Assembly (NCBI RefSeq): GCF_007994075.1
Contig: NZ_VIWU01000001.1
Location: 7,192,001 to 7,256,000, forward strand
DNA from: Pseudonocardia hierapolitana
GTDB lineage: Bacteria > Actinomycetota > Actinomycetes > Mycobacteriales > Pseudonocardiaceae
Direction: 5' to 3'
Length of the DNA stretch: 64,000 nt
Position 1 is the stretch's first letter. Each line of letters opens with the position of its first letter. Below, in pieces: positions 10,081 through 19,971 of this stretch. The notes beneath the pieces were generated by a model that did no database searches, was not told the DNA's origin, and saw nothing but the letters and a program-made list of their open reading frames with translations. Position numbers and translations under genes: made by a program.

Positions 10081-10144
10081 CGGCGCCCGCGCGGCCACCG
10101 GTGCGCCGGCCGGTTCGCACCTGAGAAGGAAGAGATCGCGAGCA

Positions 10145-11878
10145 GTGGCATCCACCCCGGGGCAGATCCGCCCCTGGCGTCACCTGGCGGCGTTCGTCGC
10201 CATCGTCGCCGCGCTGTACGCGCTGGTGTTCTTCACCGGCGACGGCAATCCGAGGCCCAAGCTGGGCATCGACCTGCAGGGTGGCACCCGTGTCACCCTG
10301 CAGCCGCGCACCGAGACCGGCGCCGAGCCGCCGCGCGAGCAGCTCCTGCAGGCGCAGCAGATCATCGAGCAGCGCGTCAACGGCCTGGGCGTCGGCGGTG
10401 CCGAGGTGGTCGTCGACGGCAGCAACCTGACGATCACGGTGCCCGGCCAGGAGGGTGACCAGGCGCGTTCGCTCGGGCAGACGGCCCAGCTGCGGTTCCG
10501 GGAGGTCGTCGGCGGCCCGTACGCGGCGCAGCAGCAGCCCCAGCAGCAGCCCCAGCCCGGTGCTCCCCAGCCGGGTGCCCCGCCCGCGGATCCCGCCGCG
10601 CCTCCGGTCGACGCGGGGCAGGCGCCGCCCACGGGGCAGCCGCAGGGGATGGGTGACGCCGTCGAGCGCGATGTCGCCCCGGTCGCCTTCAGCCGGCCGC
10701 TGCAGGACCCGGTGCCTCCGCCCGCCCCGCCGCCGGCCCCTGGCCCGGCGGCGCCCGCCGACCCGCGGCTCGCCGCGGAGGTCGACTCGGCGCGTCAGAT
10801 GCGGCAGAGCAGCGACCCGACGGTGCAGGAGACTGCGCTGTTGACGCTGGACTGCAACGCGCGTGACCCGCTGCGCGGTTACGACGACCCGACCAAGCCG
10901 CTGGTCGCCTGCAACCAGGACGGCACCGAGAAGTACATCCTCGGACCGTCGTTCCTCGAGGGCACCGAGATCGCGAGTGCGCAGGCGCAGGCGAACACCA
11001 CGGGTGTCGGCTGGGTGGTCAGCCTGACGTTCGAGTCGCTGGGCGCGCAGACCTGGGGCGAGTACACGACCAACAACGTCGGCAAGCTGGTGGCGTTCAC
11101 CCTCGACGGCGAGGTCGTGTCGGCGCCGAGGATCAACCAGCCGATCTTCGGGCCCACCCAGATCGAGGGGCAGTTCAACCAGGCGGACGCCGAACAGCTT
11201 GCCGGCGTCCTGCGCTACGGCTCGCTGCCGCTGTCGTTCGAGTCGTCCGAGGCACAGACGGTGTCGGCGACGCTCGGGCTCGCCTCGCTGGAGGCGGGCA
11301 TGATCGCCGGTGCCATCGGGCTCGCGCTCGTCTTCCTCTACGGCCTCTTCTACTACCGCGTGCTGGGGATCCTCCTGATCCTGTCGCTCGCGCTGTCCGC
11401 GGCGATCGTCTATCCGGTGCTGGTCCTGCTCGGGCGCTGGATCGGGTTGACCCTCGACCTCGCGGGCGTCGCCGGGTTCATCCTCGCCATCGGCATCACG
11501 GCCGACTCGTTCATCATCTTCTTCGAACGGTTGAAGGACGAGATGCGGGACGGGCGGACGTTCCGTTCGGCCGTGCCGCGGGGCTGGGTGCGGGCGCGGC
11601 GCACGATCCTGTCGGCCGACGCGGTGAGTTTCCTGTGTTCGGCGGTGCTGTACCTGCTCGCGATCGGGCAGGTGAAGGGCTTCGCGTTCACGCTGGGCCT
11701 GTCCACGGTGCTGGACCTGATCGTGGTGTTCCTGGTGACGCATCCGCTGGTGGCGTTGGCGGCGAAGTCGCGCGTGTTCTCCAACCCGGGGTTGTCCGGG
11801 CTGGGGGAGGCGGCGCGTACGGGTGCCGAGCGCCGGCGTGTTCTGGCGGCCGCTTCCGGCCGATCGAAGGGAGCCTGA
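10145..11878 (+). CDS. secD: protein translocase subunit SecD
   Basis: This 577-aa membrane protein couples proton flow to late steps of Sec export. Helix 1 is at about residues 13-30, followed by the signature KLGIDLQGGTRVTL. The periplasmic P1 domain is interrupted by a Pro/Gln-rich stretch at about residues 128-207 (repeated QPQQQPQPG and PPPAPPPAPG). Five C-terminal helices carry the SecD motif LAIGITADSFIIFFERLKDE and the conserved RTILSADAVSFL. A GTG start at 10145 follows a purine-rich AGAAGGAAGAG. The stop is 1 base before secF. The low-complexity insertion is lineage-typical and not needed for the pump core. Confidence 0.96.
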   Translation: MASTPGQIRPWRHLAAFVAIVAALYALVFFTGDGNPRPKLGIDLQGGTRVTLQPRTETGAEPPREQLLQAQQIIEQRVNGLGVGGAEVVVDGSNLTITVPGQEGDQARSLGQTAQLRFREVVGGPYAAQQQPQQQPQPGAPQPGAPPADPAAPPVDAGQAPPTGQPQGMGDAVERDVAPVAFSRPLQDPVPPPAPPPAPGPAAPADPRLAAEVDSARQMRQSSDPTVQETALLTLDCNARDPLRGYDDPTKPLVACNQDGTEKYILGPSFLEGTEIASAQAQANTTGVGWVVSLTFESLGAQTWGEYTTNNVGKLVAFTLDGEVVSAPRINQPIFGPTQIEGQFNQADAEQLAGVLRYGSLPLSFESSEAQTVSATLGLASLEAGMIAGAIGLALVFLYGLFYYRVLGILLILSLALSAAIVYPVLVLLGRWIGLTLDLAGVAGFILAIGITADSFIIFFERLKDEMRDGRTFRSAVPRGWVRARRTILSADAVSFLCSAVLYLLAIGQVKGFAFTLGLSTVLDLIVVFLVTHPLVALAAKSRVFSNPGLSGLGEAARTGAERRRVLAAASGRSKGA

Positions 11879-11879
11879 C

Positions 11880-13082
11880 GTGGCCGGGGTGTTGAACAGG
11901 CTCTACACGGGCACCGGTGCGTTCGACATCGTCGGACGCAGGCGGGTCTGGTACGCCGCGTTCTCGGTGCTGGTGCTGATCTGCATCGGTTCGATCGTGT
12001 TCCGCGGGTTCAACCTGGGGATCGATTTCACCGGTGGCACGCAGATCCAGTTCCCGGCCACCACCGCGGCCGCTCCGGCCGACGTCGAGGCCGTGCGCGG
12101 GGTCTACGAGCGGGTGATCGGGCACGAGCCGGAGGCCGTGCAGTCGGCGGGCTCGGGCGGCTCGGCGTCGATCCTGATCCGTTCGGAGGCGTTGGACGCG
12201 AGCCAGCTGGTCCCGCTGAAGCAGGCGTTGTTCGACACGTTCCAGCCGATCGGGGCGTCCGGCGCGCCGGAGCTCGCGGTGATCAGTGACAGCGCGGTGA
12301 GCGGCAGCTGGGGTGGGCAGATCACCCGCCAGGCGCTGATCGCGCTCGGCGTCTTCCTGGTGCTCGTCACGATCTTCCTGGCCTTCTACTTCGAGCGGTC
12401 GATGGCGCTGGCGGCGCTGGTCGCGCTGCTGCACGACGTGGTGGTCACCGCGGGGATCTACTCGCTGATCGGGTTCGAGGTCAGCCCGTCCACGGTGATC
12501 GGGCTGCTGACGATCCTGGGGTTCTCGCTCTACGACACGGTCGTCGTGTTCGACAAGGTCAAGGAGAACACCCGGGGGCTGCTCGGGCTCACCCGCCGCA
12601 CCTACGCCGAGGCGGCGAACCTCGCGCTGAACCAGACGCTCATCCGGTCGATCAACACCTCGTTGTTCGCGGTGTTGCCGGTCATCGCGCTCATGGTGAT
12701 CGGTGTCGGTCTGCTCGGTGTCGGCACGCTGGCGGACCTGGCGCTGGTGCAGATGGTCGGCATCATCGCCGGCGCGTTGTCGTCGCTGTTCCTGGCCACG
12801 CCGATCCTCGTCGACCTCAAGATGCGCGACCCGCGTTTCCAGCAGCAGGCCGCCCGGGTGGCGGCGCGGCGGGCGAAGGCGGCGGGCGTCACGGTGGACG
12901 GTGCGGCAGCCGACACCGACCCGGACATCGCCGACGACGCCGTGCTCGCCGGGGAGCTGCGCAAGGAACGGGCGATGGCGGCGGCCGCGGGCGTGCCGGC
13001 CCGGCAGGCCCGCGGCGGGCAGCACCGGGGCGCCCGGCCGGCCGGCAAGGTCGCACGCCCCACCGGCAAGCGGCAACGGTGA
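11880..13082 (+). CDS. secF: protein translocase subunit SecF
   Basis: This 400-aa partner of SecD has six membrane helices. It shows the GIDFTGGTQIQF signature after helix 1, the FYFERSMALAALVALLHDVVVTAGIY segment, and the proton-path motif TILGFSLYDTVVVFDKVKEN. The C-terminal tail after about residue 320 is Arg/Lys/Ala-rich and cytoplasmic. The GTG at 11880 begins 1 base after the secD stop, and its own stop overlaps the apt start by 4 bases. In M. tuberculosis a lipoprotein gene separates secF and apt; here it is absent. Confidence 0.96.
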   Translation: MAGVLNRLYTGTGAFDIVGRRRVWYAAFSVLVLICIGSIVFRGFNLGIDFTGGTQIQFPATTAAAPADVEAVRGVYERVIGHEPEAVQSAGSGGSASILIRSEALDASQLVPLKQALFDTFQPIGASGAPELAVISDSAVSGSWGGQITRQALIALGVFLVLVTIFLAFYFERSMALAALVALLHDVVVTAGIYSLIGFEVSPSTVIGLLTILGFSLYDTVVVFDKVKENTRGLLGLTRRTYAEAANLALNQTLIRSINTSLFAVLPVIALMVIGVGLLGVGTLADLALVQMVGIIAGALSSLFLATPILVDLKMRDPRFQQQAARVAARRAKAAGVTVDGAAADTDPDIADDAVLAGELRKERAMAAAAGVPARQARGGQHRGARPAGKVARPTGKRQR

Positions 13083-13645
13083 CCGGCCCTGTGACGGACC
13101 CCGGTCCGGTCCCCGTCGCCGGCGGCGAGCCCGAGCTCGAGCGCGTGGCCGGGCTGGTCCGCGACGTGCCGGACTACCCGTCGCCCGGAATCCTGTTCCG
13201 CGACATCACGCCGGTGCTGGCCGACGCGGAGGCGTTCACGGCCGTCACCACCGAGCTGGCGGCGCTGGTGGGGGAGGCCGACCTCGTGGCCGGGGTGGAG
13301 GCCCGCGGGTTCCTCCTGGGTGCAGCGGTGGCGGTGGTGGCGGGAACGGGCGTCGTCACGGTCCGCAAGGCAGGCAAGCTCCCCCGCGTGGCGGCCTCGC
13401 GCACCTACGAGCTGGAGTACGGCACCGCCACCCTCGAGCTGCCCGCCGACACGGTGGCGCGGGGCGCGCGCGTCTTCCTCGTCGACGATGTGCTCGCCAC
13501 CGGCGGCACCGCGGCGGCCGCGGCCGAGCTGCTGCGCGAGGTGGGAGCCACCGTGGTCGGGTTCGGTGCGTTGCTGGAGCTCACCGCGCTGAACGGCCGG
13601 GCACGGCTGGGTGACGTGCCGGTGCACGCCCTACTGACGGCCTGA
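13079..13645 (+). CDS. apt: adenine phosphoribosyltransferase
   Basis: This 188-aa cytosolic enzyme makes AMP from adenine and PRPP in purine salvage. The N-terminal VRDVPDYPSPGILFRDITPVL is diagnostic, GVEARGFLLGAAVA follows, and the PRPP loop is VFLVDDVLATGGTAAAA at about residues 136-152. The GTG start overlaps the secF stop, so the gene is coupled to the secretion genes and precedes relA, an order conserved in actinobacteria. Salvage and (p)ppGpp metabolism are linked through purine nucleotides. Length and motifs are normal apart from a short Pro-rich N-terminal extension. Confidence 0.95.
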   Translation: MTGPVTDPGPVPVAGGEPELERVAGLVRDVPDYPSPGILFRDITPVLADAEAFTAVTTELAALVGEADLVAGVEARGFLLGAAVAVVAGTGVVTVRKAGKLPRVAASRTYELEYGTATLELPADTVARGARVFLVDDVLATGGTAAAAAELLREVGATVVGFGALLELTALNGRARLGDVPVHALLTA

Positions 13646-13687
13646 TCCGGGGAAGCCTAGACTGGCGCGGGTGGGAGGCACGACGGG

Positions 13688-16024
13688 ATGACGGAGCTGC
13701 ATCAGCCCGCGCCCCCGGCCGCGAGCCCGGCTCCACCCGTCCCGGACGCGAACGGCGTCGGGGCGAGGCCGTCGGCCACGCGTCGCGTGCGCGCCCGCAT
13801 CGCCCGTCGCATGACGCCACAGCGGGTGGCCGTCGTCGCCCCGGTGCTCGAGCCGCTGGCCAGCGTGCACCGCACCCTGCACCCGAAGGCCGACCTCGCG
13901 CTCCTGCAGCGCGCCTACGACGTCGCCGAGGCCAAGCACGCGGGCCAGAAGCGCAAGTCCGGCGACCCGTACATCACCCACCCCCTCGCCGTGGCCAGCA
14001 TCCTCGCGGAGCTGGGCATGGACACCACCACGCTCGTCGCGGCGCTGCTGCACGACACGGTGGAGGACACCGACTACTCGCTCGACCGGCTGCGCAAGGA
14101 CTTCGGCGAGGAGGTCGCCCACCTCGTCGACGGCGTCACCAAGCTGGACAAGGTGGAGCTGGGCACCGCGGCCGAGGCGGAGACGATCCGCAAGATGATC
14201 GTCGCGATGGCCCGCGACCCGCGGGTGCTGGTGATCAAGCTGTCGGACCGGCTGCACAACATGCGCACGATGCGCTTCCTGCCGCCGGAGAAGCAGGCCA
14301 AGAAGGCCCGCGAGACCCTCGAGGTGCTCGCCCCGCTGGCCCACCGGCTCGGGATGGCCACCATCAAGTGGGAGCTGGAGGACCTGTCCTTCGCCATCCT
14401 GCACCCGAAGAAGTACTCCGAGATCGTGCGGCTCGTCGCCACGAGGGCGCCGTCGCGCGACACGTACCTCAAGCAGGTCATCGACGAGGTCATGCAGCAG
14501 CTCGACTCGGCCCGGATCCAGGCCACGGTCGAGGGCAGGCCCAAGCACTACTACTCGATCTACCGCAAGATGATCGTCAAGGGCCGCGACTTCGACGACA
14601 TCCACGACCTCGTGGGCGTCCGCGTGCTCGTCGACGAGGTGCGCGACTGCTACGCGGCGATGGGCATGGTCCACGCGCTGTGGCAGCCGATGCCCGGCCG
14701 GTTCAAGGACTACATCGCCCAGCCCCGGTTCGGGGTGTACCAGTCGCTGCACACCACCGTGATCGGGCCGGACGGCAAGCCCCTCGAAGTGCAGATCCGC
14801 ACGCGGGAGATGCACAACACGGCCGAGTTCGGCATCGCGGCGCACTGGCGGTACAAGGAGACCCGCGGCGCCCACAACGGCCAGGCCGTCGAGGTGGAGC
14901 AGATGGCCTGGATGCGCCAGCTGCTCGACTGGCAACGTGAGGCCGCCGACCCGGGCGACTTCCTGGAGTCGCTGCGCAACGAGCTCGGGTCGCAGCAGAT
15001 CTTCGTCTTCACGCCCAAGGGCGACGTCGTCACGCTGCCCGCCGGGTCCACCCCCGTCGACCTCGCGTACGCCGTGCACACCGAGGTGGGCAACCGCTGC
15101 ATCGGTTCCCGCGTCAACGGCAAGCTGGTGGCCCTGGAACGCAAGCTCGAGTCCGGCGACGTCGTCGAGATCTTCACGTCCAAGGCCGAGAGCGCAGGCC
15201 CGAGCCGCGACTGGCTGTCGTTCGTCGCGTCGCCCCGGGCGAAGTCGAAGGTCCGGCAGTGGTTCGCGAAGGAGCGCCGCGAAGAGGCCATCGAGGCGGG
15301 CAAGGAAGCCATCGCCCGCGAGGCGCGGCGCACCTCGTTCCCGCTGCAACGGCTCGTCTCGGCCGAGGCGATGTCCGCGCTGGCGCGCGAGATGCACTTC
15401 GCCGACGTCTCGGGGCTCTACGCCGCCGTCGGGGAGGGGCACGCCAGCGCCCGGCACGTCGTGCAGCGGCTGGTGGCGCTCCTGGGCGGGGAGGAGCAGG
15501 CCGAGGAGGACCTCGCCGAGCGCACCCCGTCCATCGTGCGGCTGCGGCGCAGCAGCGGCGACGCAGGCGTCGTGGTGCGCGGCCCCGACGGCGACATGGG
15601 CGACATGTACACCAAGCTCGCCCGGTGCTGCACGCCCGTGCCGGGTGACGACATCCTCGGATTCGTCACCCGCGGCGGCGGGATCAGCGTGCACCGCACG
15701 GACTGCACGAACGCCACGGACCTCCAGGCGCGCTCGGAGCGGCTCGTCGAGGTCGCATGGTCGGTCCAGCCGGGCTCGGTGTTCCTCGTCGCGATCCAGG
15801 TGGAGGCGCTCGACCGGCACCGGCTGCTGTCGGACGTCACGAAGGTGCTCGCCGACGAGCGGGTGAACATCCTCTCCGCCTCCGTCCAGACCTCGCGGGA
15901 CCGGGTGGCGGTCTCCCGGTTCACCTTCGAGATGGGCGACCCGAAGCACCTCGGGCACGTGCTGCGTGCCGTGCGCAACGTCGAGGGCGTGTACGACGTG
16001 TACCGGGTGACGAGCGCGAGCTGA
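13688..16024 (+). CDS. relA: bifunctional (p)ppGpp synthetase/hydrolase
   Basis: This 778-aa RSH enzyme makes and degrades the stringent alarmone. After a Pro/Ala-rich N-terminus of about 55 residues come the HD hydrolase domain ([16 protein letters not shown] and [10 protein letters not shown], with His-Asp at 122-123), the synthetase domain ([37 protein letters not shown]), the TGS domain ([20 protein letters not shown]), a helical/zinc-finger part with [14 protein letters not shown], and a C-terminal ACT domain. The intact HD motif argues that it hydrolyses as well as synthesises. GGGAGG before the ATG acts as the ribosome-binding site, and a TAGACT -10 box lies at 13658-13663, giving relA its own promoter. 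Confidence 0.96.
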   Translation: MTELHQPAPPAASPAPPVPDANGVGARPSATRRVRARIARRMTPQRVAVVAPVLEPLASVHRTLHPKADLALLQRAYDVAEAKHAGQKRKSGDPYITHPLAVASILAELGMDTTTLVAALLHDTVEDTDYSLDRLRKDFGEEVAHLVDGVTKLDKVELGTAAEAETIRKMIVAMARDPRVLVIKLSDRLHNMRTMRFLPPEKQAKKARETLEVLAPLAHRLGMATIKWELEDLSFAILHPKKYSEIVRLVATRAPSRDTYLKQVIDEVMQQLDSARIQATVEGRPKHYYSIYRKMIVKGRDFDDIHDLVGVRVLVDEVRDCYAAMGMVHALWQPMPGRFKDYIAQPRFGVYQSLHTTVIGPDGKPLEVQIRTREMHNTAEFGIAAHWRYKETRGAHNGQAVEVEQMAWMRQLLDWQREAADPGDFLESLRNELGSQQIFVFTPKGDVVTLPAGSTPVDLAYAVHTEVGNRCIGSRVNGKLVALERKLESGDVVEIFTSKAESAGPSRDWLSFVASPRAKSKVRQWFAKERREEAIEAGKEAIAREARRTSFPLQRLVSAEAMSALAREMHFADVSGLYAAVGEGHASARHVVQRLVALLGGEEQAEEDLAERTPSIVRLRRSSGDAGVVVRGPDGDMGDMYTKLARCCTPVPGDDILGFVTRGGGISVHRTDCTNATDLQARSERLVEVAWSVQPGSVFLVAIQVEALDRHRLLSDVTKVLADERVNILSASVQTSRDRVAVSRFTFEMGDPKHLGHVLRAVRNVEGVYDVYRVTSAS

Positions 16025-16070
16025 GTGCCGCACACCTGATCGGGGTACCTCCTTTCACGAGAGTGAGGAG

Positions 16071-16706
16071 ATGCCCATGACCACGGTGCCCGATGCGGAA
16101 CGCACCCAGCCCGTCCCCACCTTCAAGCAGGCGCGCAGCCATGTGACGTCCGAGCAGACGCGGCGTCTCGGCGGCATCCGCTGGGGCTCGGCCTTCTTCG
16201 GCTGGGTGGCGGCCATGGGCATGGTGACCCTGCTCAGTGCTCTTCTCACGGCCGCGGGCGCCGCTCTGGGGTTGGTGCCCCCGACGGTCGACGCCACGAC
16301 GCTCCAGACGATGGGTGTCGCCGGCGCAGCCGCCATGCTGGCGATCATCTTCGTCGGGTTCTACTGCGGCGGCTACGTCGCAGGGCGGATGGCCCGGTTC
16401 GCCGGCGCGCGGCAGGGCGTGGCGGTGTGGCTGTGGACGTTGTTCGTGGCGGTGATCGGCGCGGTGGTCGCCACCCTGTCCGGCGCCGTCACCGGCCCGC
16501 GGCTCGACGAGCTGTTCCGGCTCCCGCTGAACGGCGGGCTGATGAACGGCGGGGTGATCTCCGCAGGCGCCGCGGCGCTCGCCGTGGGCGTGCTGGTGGT
16601 GACGTTGCTGGGTGCGGTGTTCGGTGGCCTGGCGGGTATGCGCTACCACCGCCGGATCGACCGGGACCTGGTCGCGCCGCCGGCCGCCGACTCACCGACG
16701 GGCTAG
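16071..16706 (+). CDS. four-helix membrane protein of unknown function
   Basis: This 211-aa protein has a 45-residue polar N-terminus, then about four membrane helices. WGSAFFGWVAAMGMVTLLSAL is near residue 45, AAAMLAIIFVGFYCGGYVAGRMA near 85-105, VWLWTLFVAVIGAVVATLSG follows, and AALAVGVLVVTLLGAVFGGLAGMRYH is near the end. The GG-x-YVAGRMAR motif is shared by small actinobacterial membrane proteins of the YrzE/TIGR04086 kind, but no role is established. A GTGAGGAG ribosome-binding site precedes the ATG. Its stop shares the four bases CTAG with the convergent esterase gene. Confidence 0.75.
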   Translation: MPMTTVPDAERTQPVPTFKQARSHVTSEQTRRLGGIRWGSAFFGWVAAMGMVTLLSALLTAAGAALGLVPPTVDATTLQTMGVAGAAAMLAIIFVGFYCGGYVAGRMARFAGARQGVAVWLWTLFVAVIGAVVATLSGAVTGPRLDELFRLPLNGGLMNGGVISAGAAALAVGVLVVTLLGAVFGGLAGMRYHRRIDRDLVAPPAADSPTG

Positions 16707-18346
16707 CGCACGCCCCAGAGCGCGCACCGGTGGGCCGTGGCGAACGCCGTCGCCGGGCTGACGGTCGTCGCCGGGCCCGGTCCGGAGATCGTGAGCAACT
16801 GGCCGTCGCCGGTCCACGGTGGCCATTCGGTCGAGGTGCCCGTGTTGGGGTCGCCGGTCGTCGCGAACCGCGCCCACCGGTTCACCAGCTCCGTCGCGAG
16901 GGCCTGCTGGGTGGGCGTGAGCTGCGGCTGGCCGGGCACGAGGTCGAACAGGTAGGGCATCTCGGCGCCGTGGGCCGAGCCGCCTGCGAGATCGGCCGGC
17001 AGCGCGACGTACGGTGAGGGCGCCGCGGGGTCCGCGAGCTCGTAGGCGTAGAGCGGGCCACGGGCGGCGAGCGCGCGGTAGTTGACCAGGCCGGGACAGG
17101 CGTACGCGCGGTCGGTGATGACGTCGGACCAGGCCCGCCCGGGGGATCGGTCGACGATGCGGTAGAGCTCGCCGGCCTCCCCGGCCCGGGTGCCGGCGGC
17201 GGCCGAGAGCAGCGCGCGGAAGCCCGGGTCGGTGAGCGGGGCGCCCGCGCGGTCGAAGAACGCGACCGTGAACAGGGTGCCCTCGTCGCGGGTGGTGCCG
17301 GCGAGCACGGGCACTCCCGGCCGGGCGTCCCGGTTCAGCACGATGTCCGACGGTCGCCGTGGGAGGGTCGGGGTTCCGGTGGCCGGGCTCCAGTAGTAGG
17401 CCGCCCCGCCGGCGAGCTGTGCGGTGGGCAGTGCGCGCAGACAGGCGAGCACGGCGGCGGTGTCCTGCTCACCGGGTGGTGCAGGACAGCCCAGGGCGCT
17501 CGCCGCGGCCACGCCTGCGGCCTCGAGCAGGGGGAGCGGCTTCCACGTGTCGCCCGCGGGCCCCGCACCGGGGTGGATCACGTCGACGAGGTTGGTCGTG
17601 CCGCACTCGCCGCTCTGCATGATCACCCGGTGGAACAGCCCGGCGGACTGGGGCGAGGTGAGCTGGCTGCAGACGCTGTCGGCGCCCGCGGACTGGCCGG
17701 CGAGCGTGACGCTGTCCGGGTCGCCGCCGAACGCGGCGATGTTGCGCTGCACCCAGGTCAACGCGGCGCGCTGGTCGAGCAGCCCGAACGAGCCCGACCC
17801 CTCCACACCGGGCAGGCCGAAGAACCCGAAGATGCCGAGCCGGTAGTTGACGGTGACGACGACGAGGGGCCCGGCCTCGGCGAGGCGACGCGGGTCGGTG
17901 TCGGTGCCCGCACCCGCGTTGAACCCGCCGCCGTGGATCCACACCAGCACCGGCAGCCGGGCACCGGCGGTGGTGCCGGCCGGCACGGTGATGTCGAGCG
18001 TCAGGCAGTCCTCGGTGTCGCTCGCGCCGGTGGCGTGCGGCGTGTCCGGCGCGGCGGGCGGCTGGGCACACCGCGCTCCCGGCTCCGTCGCCGGACGGGT
18101 GCCGCTCCACGCGTGCGGCCGCCCCGGCGGCTCGAAGCGCCGGTCGCCCACCGGCGGTGCGGCGTACGGGACGCCCCTGTAGCGCAGCACCGATCCGTCG
18201 GTGAGGCCGAGCAGCTCGCCCTGCTCGACGGCCACGAGCTCGCCGAGCGGGGCGGCAGGCGCGGGTGGCGCGGCGCTCGTGCACGCCGTGAGGAGGACGG
18301 TGGATGCGCAGAGCGCGGCGGCCGCCCCGGCGCGCGCCCGGTTCAC
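16703..18346 (-). CDS. type B carboxylesterase lipoprotein
   Basis: This 547-aa secreted alpha/beta hydrolase is probably anchored to the outer face of the membrane. Residues 1-22 form a signal peptide with the lipobox LLTAC. The mature part shows YRGVPYAAPPVGDRRFEPP, ALTWVQRNIAAFGGDPDSVTLAGQSAGA with the nucleophile Ser in GQSAG, and HGAEMPYLFD near the catalytic His, so the triad is likely intact. Substrate is an ester or carbamate, not predictable further. GTG at 18346 lies 5 bases after the cyclophilin stop, suggesting a two-gene unit on this strand. An outward-facing esterase beside an anchored prolyl isomerase may simply reflect shared export. Confidence 0.88.
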   Translation of the reverse strand: MNRARAGAAAALCASTVLLTACTSAAPPAPAAPLGELVAVEQGELLGLTDGSVLRYRGVPYAAPPVGDRRFEPPGRPHAWSGTRPATEPGARCAQPPAAPDTPHATGASDTEDCLTLDITVPAGTTAGARLPVLVWIHGGGFNAGAGTDTDPRRLAEAGPLVVVTVNYRLGIFGFFGLPGVEGSGSFGLLDQRAALTWVQRNIAAFGGDPDSVTLAGQSAGADSVCSQLTSPQSAGLFHRVIMQSGECGTTNLVDVIHPGAGPAGDTWKPLPLLEAAGVAAASALGCPAPPGEQDTAAVLACLRALPTAQLAGGAAYYWSPATGTPTLPRRPSDIVLNRDARPGVPVLAGTTRDEGTLFTVAFFDRAGAPLTDPGFRALLSAAAGTRAGEAGELYRIVDRSPGRAWSDVITDRAYACPGLVNYRALAARGPLYAYELADPAAPSPYVALPADLAGGSAHGAEMPYLFDLVPGQPQLTPTQQALATELVNRWARFATTGDPNTGTSTEWPPWTGDGQLLTISGPGPATTVSPATAFATAHRCALWGVR

Positions 18347-18351
18347 CGGTC

Positions 18352-19191
18352 TCAGGCGGCGGTGGCGGTCTGGATGGTCACCGGCGTGCGCGGCGCTCCG
18401 TCACCGGGGCCGTTGGCGTCGTCGGAACCGCCCTGCGCGATGGCGTCCAGCGTGGCGAGGCCGTCCGGGCCGACCGTCCCGAACACCGTGTAGTCCGGCG
18501 GGAGGGTGGAGTCGGCGTAGACGAGGAAGAACTGACTCCCGCCGGAGTTCGGGGCCGACGTCTTCGCCATGGCGAGGGTGCCCCGCGGGTAGATCACCGT
18601 ACCGCCGCCGGAGGGCGCCGGTGCCAGGTTCGTGGGCGGCTCGTCGTTGATCGTGTAGCCGGGACCGCCCGTGCCCTGGCCGGTCGGGTCGCCGCACTGC
18701 AGCACCTTGAGGCCCTCGCCCGTCGTGAGGCGGTGGCACGGCGTGTCGTTGAAGTAGCCGGCATTCACGAGGCTCAGGAAGCTCTCCACCGCGCAGGGGC
18801 CGGTGGCCCGGTCGAGCGTCAGCGGAATGGGGCCGCGGTTCGTCTCCAGGGAGACGGCGGCCGTGCCGCTGGTGCTCGCCGTGGTGACCGTCGGGACCGG
18901 GGCGGGCTTCGCCGCGGGCTCGTCCGGGGTGGGGGTGAAGGCGCAGTCGCCGAGCGCGGCCGGGGCGGCGGAGGGCGTGGGCGCGTCGGCCGGCGGCGCG
19001 GCGGGGTCGTCGCCGCCTCCGGGCATGCCGACGGTGGAGAGCAGGACCACGGCCACGACCACCACGACGACCACGGACGCGGAGGTGATGAGCGCGGTGC
19101 GCTGCCGGCGGCGGGCCCGTTCGGCCCGTCGCTTCTGCTGGTTCTCCAGCTTGCGCTTGGCCGCCTCGCGCCGAATCTGGTTGGTCGCCAC
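18352..19191 (-). CDS. membrane-anchored cyclophilin-type peptidyl-prolyl isomerase
   Basis: This 279-aa protein has a basic cytoplasmic start (MATNQIRREAAKRKLENQQK) and one membrane helix (ALITSASVVVVVVVAVVLL, about residues 33-51). A Pro/Ala-rich spacer leads to an extracytoplasmic cyclophilin domain with FLSLVNAGYFNDTPCHRL, GPGYTINDE and GSQFFLVYADSTLPPDYTVFG. It speeds cis-trans isomerisation of proline bonds in exported proteins. The position between relA and the metallo-hydrolase/hisS pair is the same as ppiB in mycobacteria. The GTG at 19189-19191 follows a GAGGGAG ribosome-binding site. The classic active-site Arg is replaced in the HRL stretch context, so activity may be reduced. Confidence 0.85.
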   Translation of the reverse strand: MATNQIRREAAKRKLENQQKRRAERARRRQRTALITSASVVVVVVVAVVLLSTVGMPGGGDDPAAPPADAPTPSAAPAALGDCAFTPTPDEPAAKPAPVPTVTTASTSGTAAVSLETNRGPIPLTLDRATGPCAVESFLSLVNAGYFNDTPCHRLTTGEGLKVLQCGDPTGQGTGGPGYTINDEPPTNLAPAPSGGGTVIYPRGTLAMAKTSAPNSGGSQFFLVYADSTLPPDYTVFGTVGPDGLATLDAIAQGGSDDANGPGDGAPRTPVTIQTATAA

Positions 19192-19269
19192 CGAAACTCC
19201 CTCGCTTTCCGCCGAACGGCGGCAGGATAGCGAGCGACCCTGAGAGAGTTCGGTGAGGTCAGGTCCCTC

Positions 19270-19275
19270 TACGCT
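19270..19275 (+). promoter_or_regulatory. -10 box TACGCT of a leaderless start
   Basis: TACGCT lies 6 bases before the GTG of the metallo-hydrolase gene, in the intergenic space it shares with the divergent cyclophilin gene. No ribosome-binding site is visible. Confidence 0.5.
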
Positions 19276-19281
19276 GGTGAC

Positions 19282-19971
19282 GTGCTCGTTGCAGGTTTTC
19301 CCGCCGGTTCGTTCCAGACCAACTGCTACGTCGTGGCAGCGGGTCCGGGCGAGGCGTGCGTCGTGGTCGACCCCGGTCAGGACGCCGTCGAGCCCCTGGA
19401 TGCGCTGCTCGCCGAGCACCGGCTCACGCCGGTGGCGGTCCTGCTGACCCACGGCCATTTCGACCACACGTTCAGCGTCGCCCCCGTCTGCGACGGCCAC
19501 GACGTGCCGGCCTGGATCCACCCGGACGACCGCGAGATGCTGGCCGACCCGCTCAAGGGCATCTCGGCCGATGCGGCCGCGTTCTTCGGCGGGCGGTTGG
19601 AGCTGCGGGAGCCACGGGAGGTCCGCGAGCTGGCCGACGGCGCCGCGCTCGACCTCGCCGGGCTCACGCTGCGCGTCGACCACACCCCGGGCCACACCCC
19701 GGGCTCCGTCGTGTTCACCACCCCCACCGAGGAAGGCGTCGAGGTCGTGCTCGCCGGTGACACGCTCTTCGCCGGCTCGATCGGGCGCACCGACCTGCCC
19801 GGCGGCGACCACGAGCAGATGCTCGCCAGCCTGCGTGACAAGCTGCTGACCAGGACCGACGACACGGTCGTGCTGCCCGGGCACGGGCCGACCACCACGG
19901 TCGGCCGGGAGCGGGCGTCCAACCCCTTCCTCCAGGGCCTGGAGGCGCCGGCGCGGGGGCGCGGGCTGTGA
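19282..19971 (+). CDS. MBL-fold metallo-hydrolase (glyoxalase II-like)
   Basis: This 229-aa metallo-beta-lactamase-fold hydrolase carries the double-metal motif [10 protein letters not shown] (HxHxDH), a downstream His in [14 protein letters not shown], Asp in [20 protein letters not shown], and the final His in VLPGHGPTT. All ligands for two zinc or iron ions are present. Family members hydrolyse thioesters such as S-lactoylglutathione; actinobacteria would use mycothiol or another thiol. It sits directly before hisS with a 4-base overlap, as Rv2581c does in M. tuberculosis, and has its own leaderless promoter 6 bases upstream. Confidence 0.9.
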   Translation: MLVAGFPAGSFQTNCYVVAAGPGEACVVVDPGQDAVEPLDALLAEHRLTPVAVLLTHGHFDHTFSVAPVCDGHDVPAWIHPDDREMLADPLKGISADAAAFFGGRLELREPREVRELADGAALDLAGLTLRVDHTPGHTPGSVVFTTPTEEGVEVVLAGDTLFAGSIGRTDLPGGDHEQMLASLRDKLLTRTDDTVVLPGHGPTTTVGRERASNPFLQGLEAPARGRGL

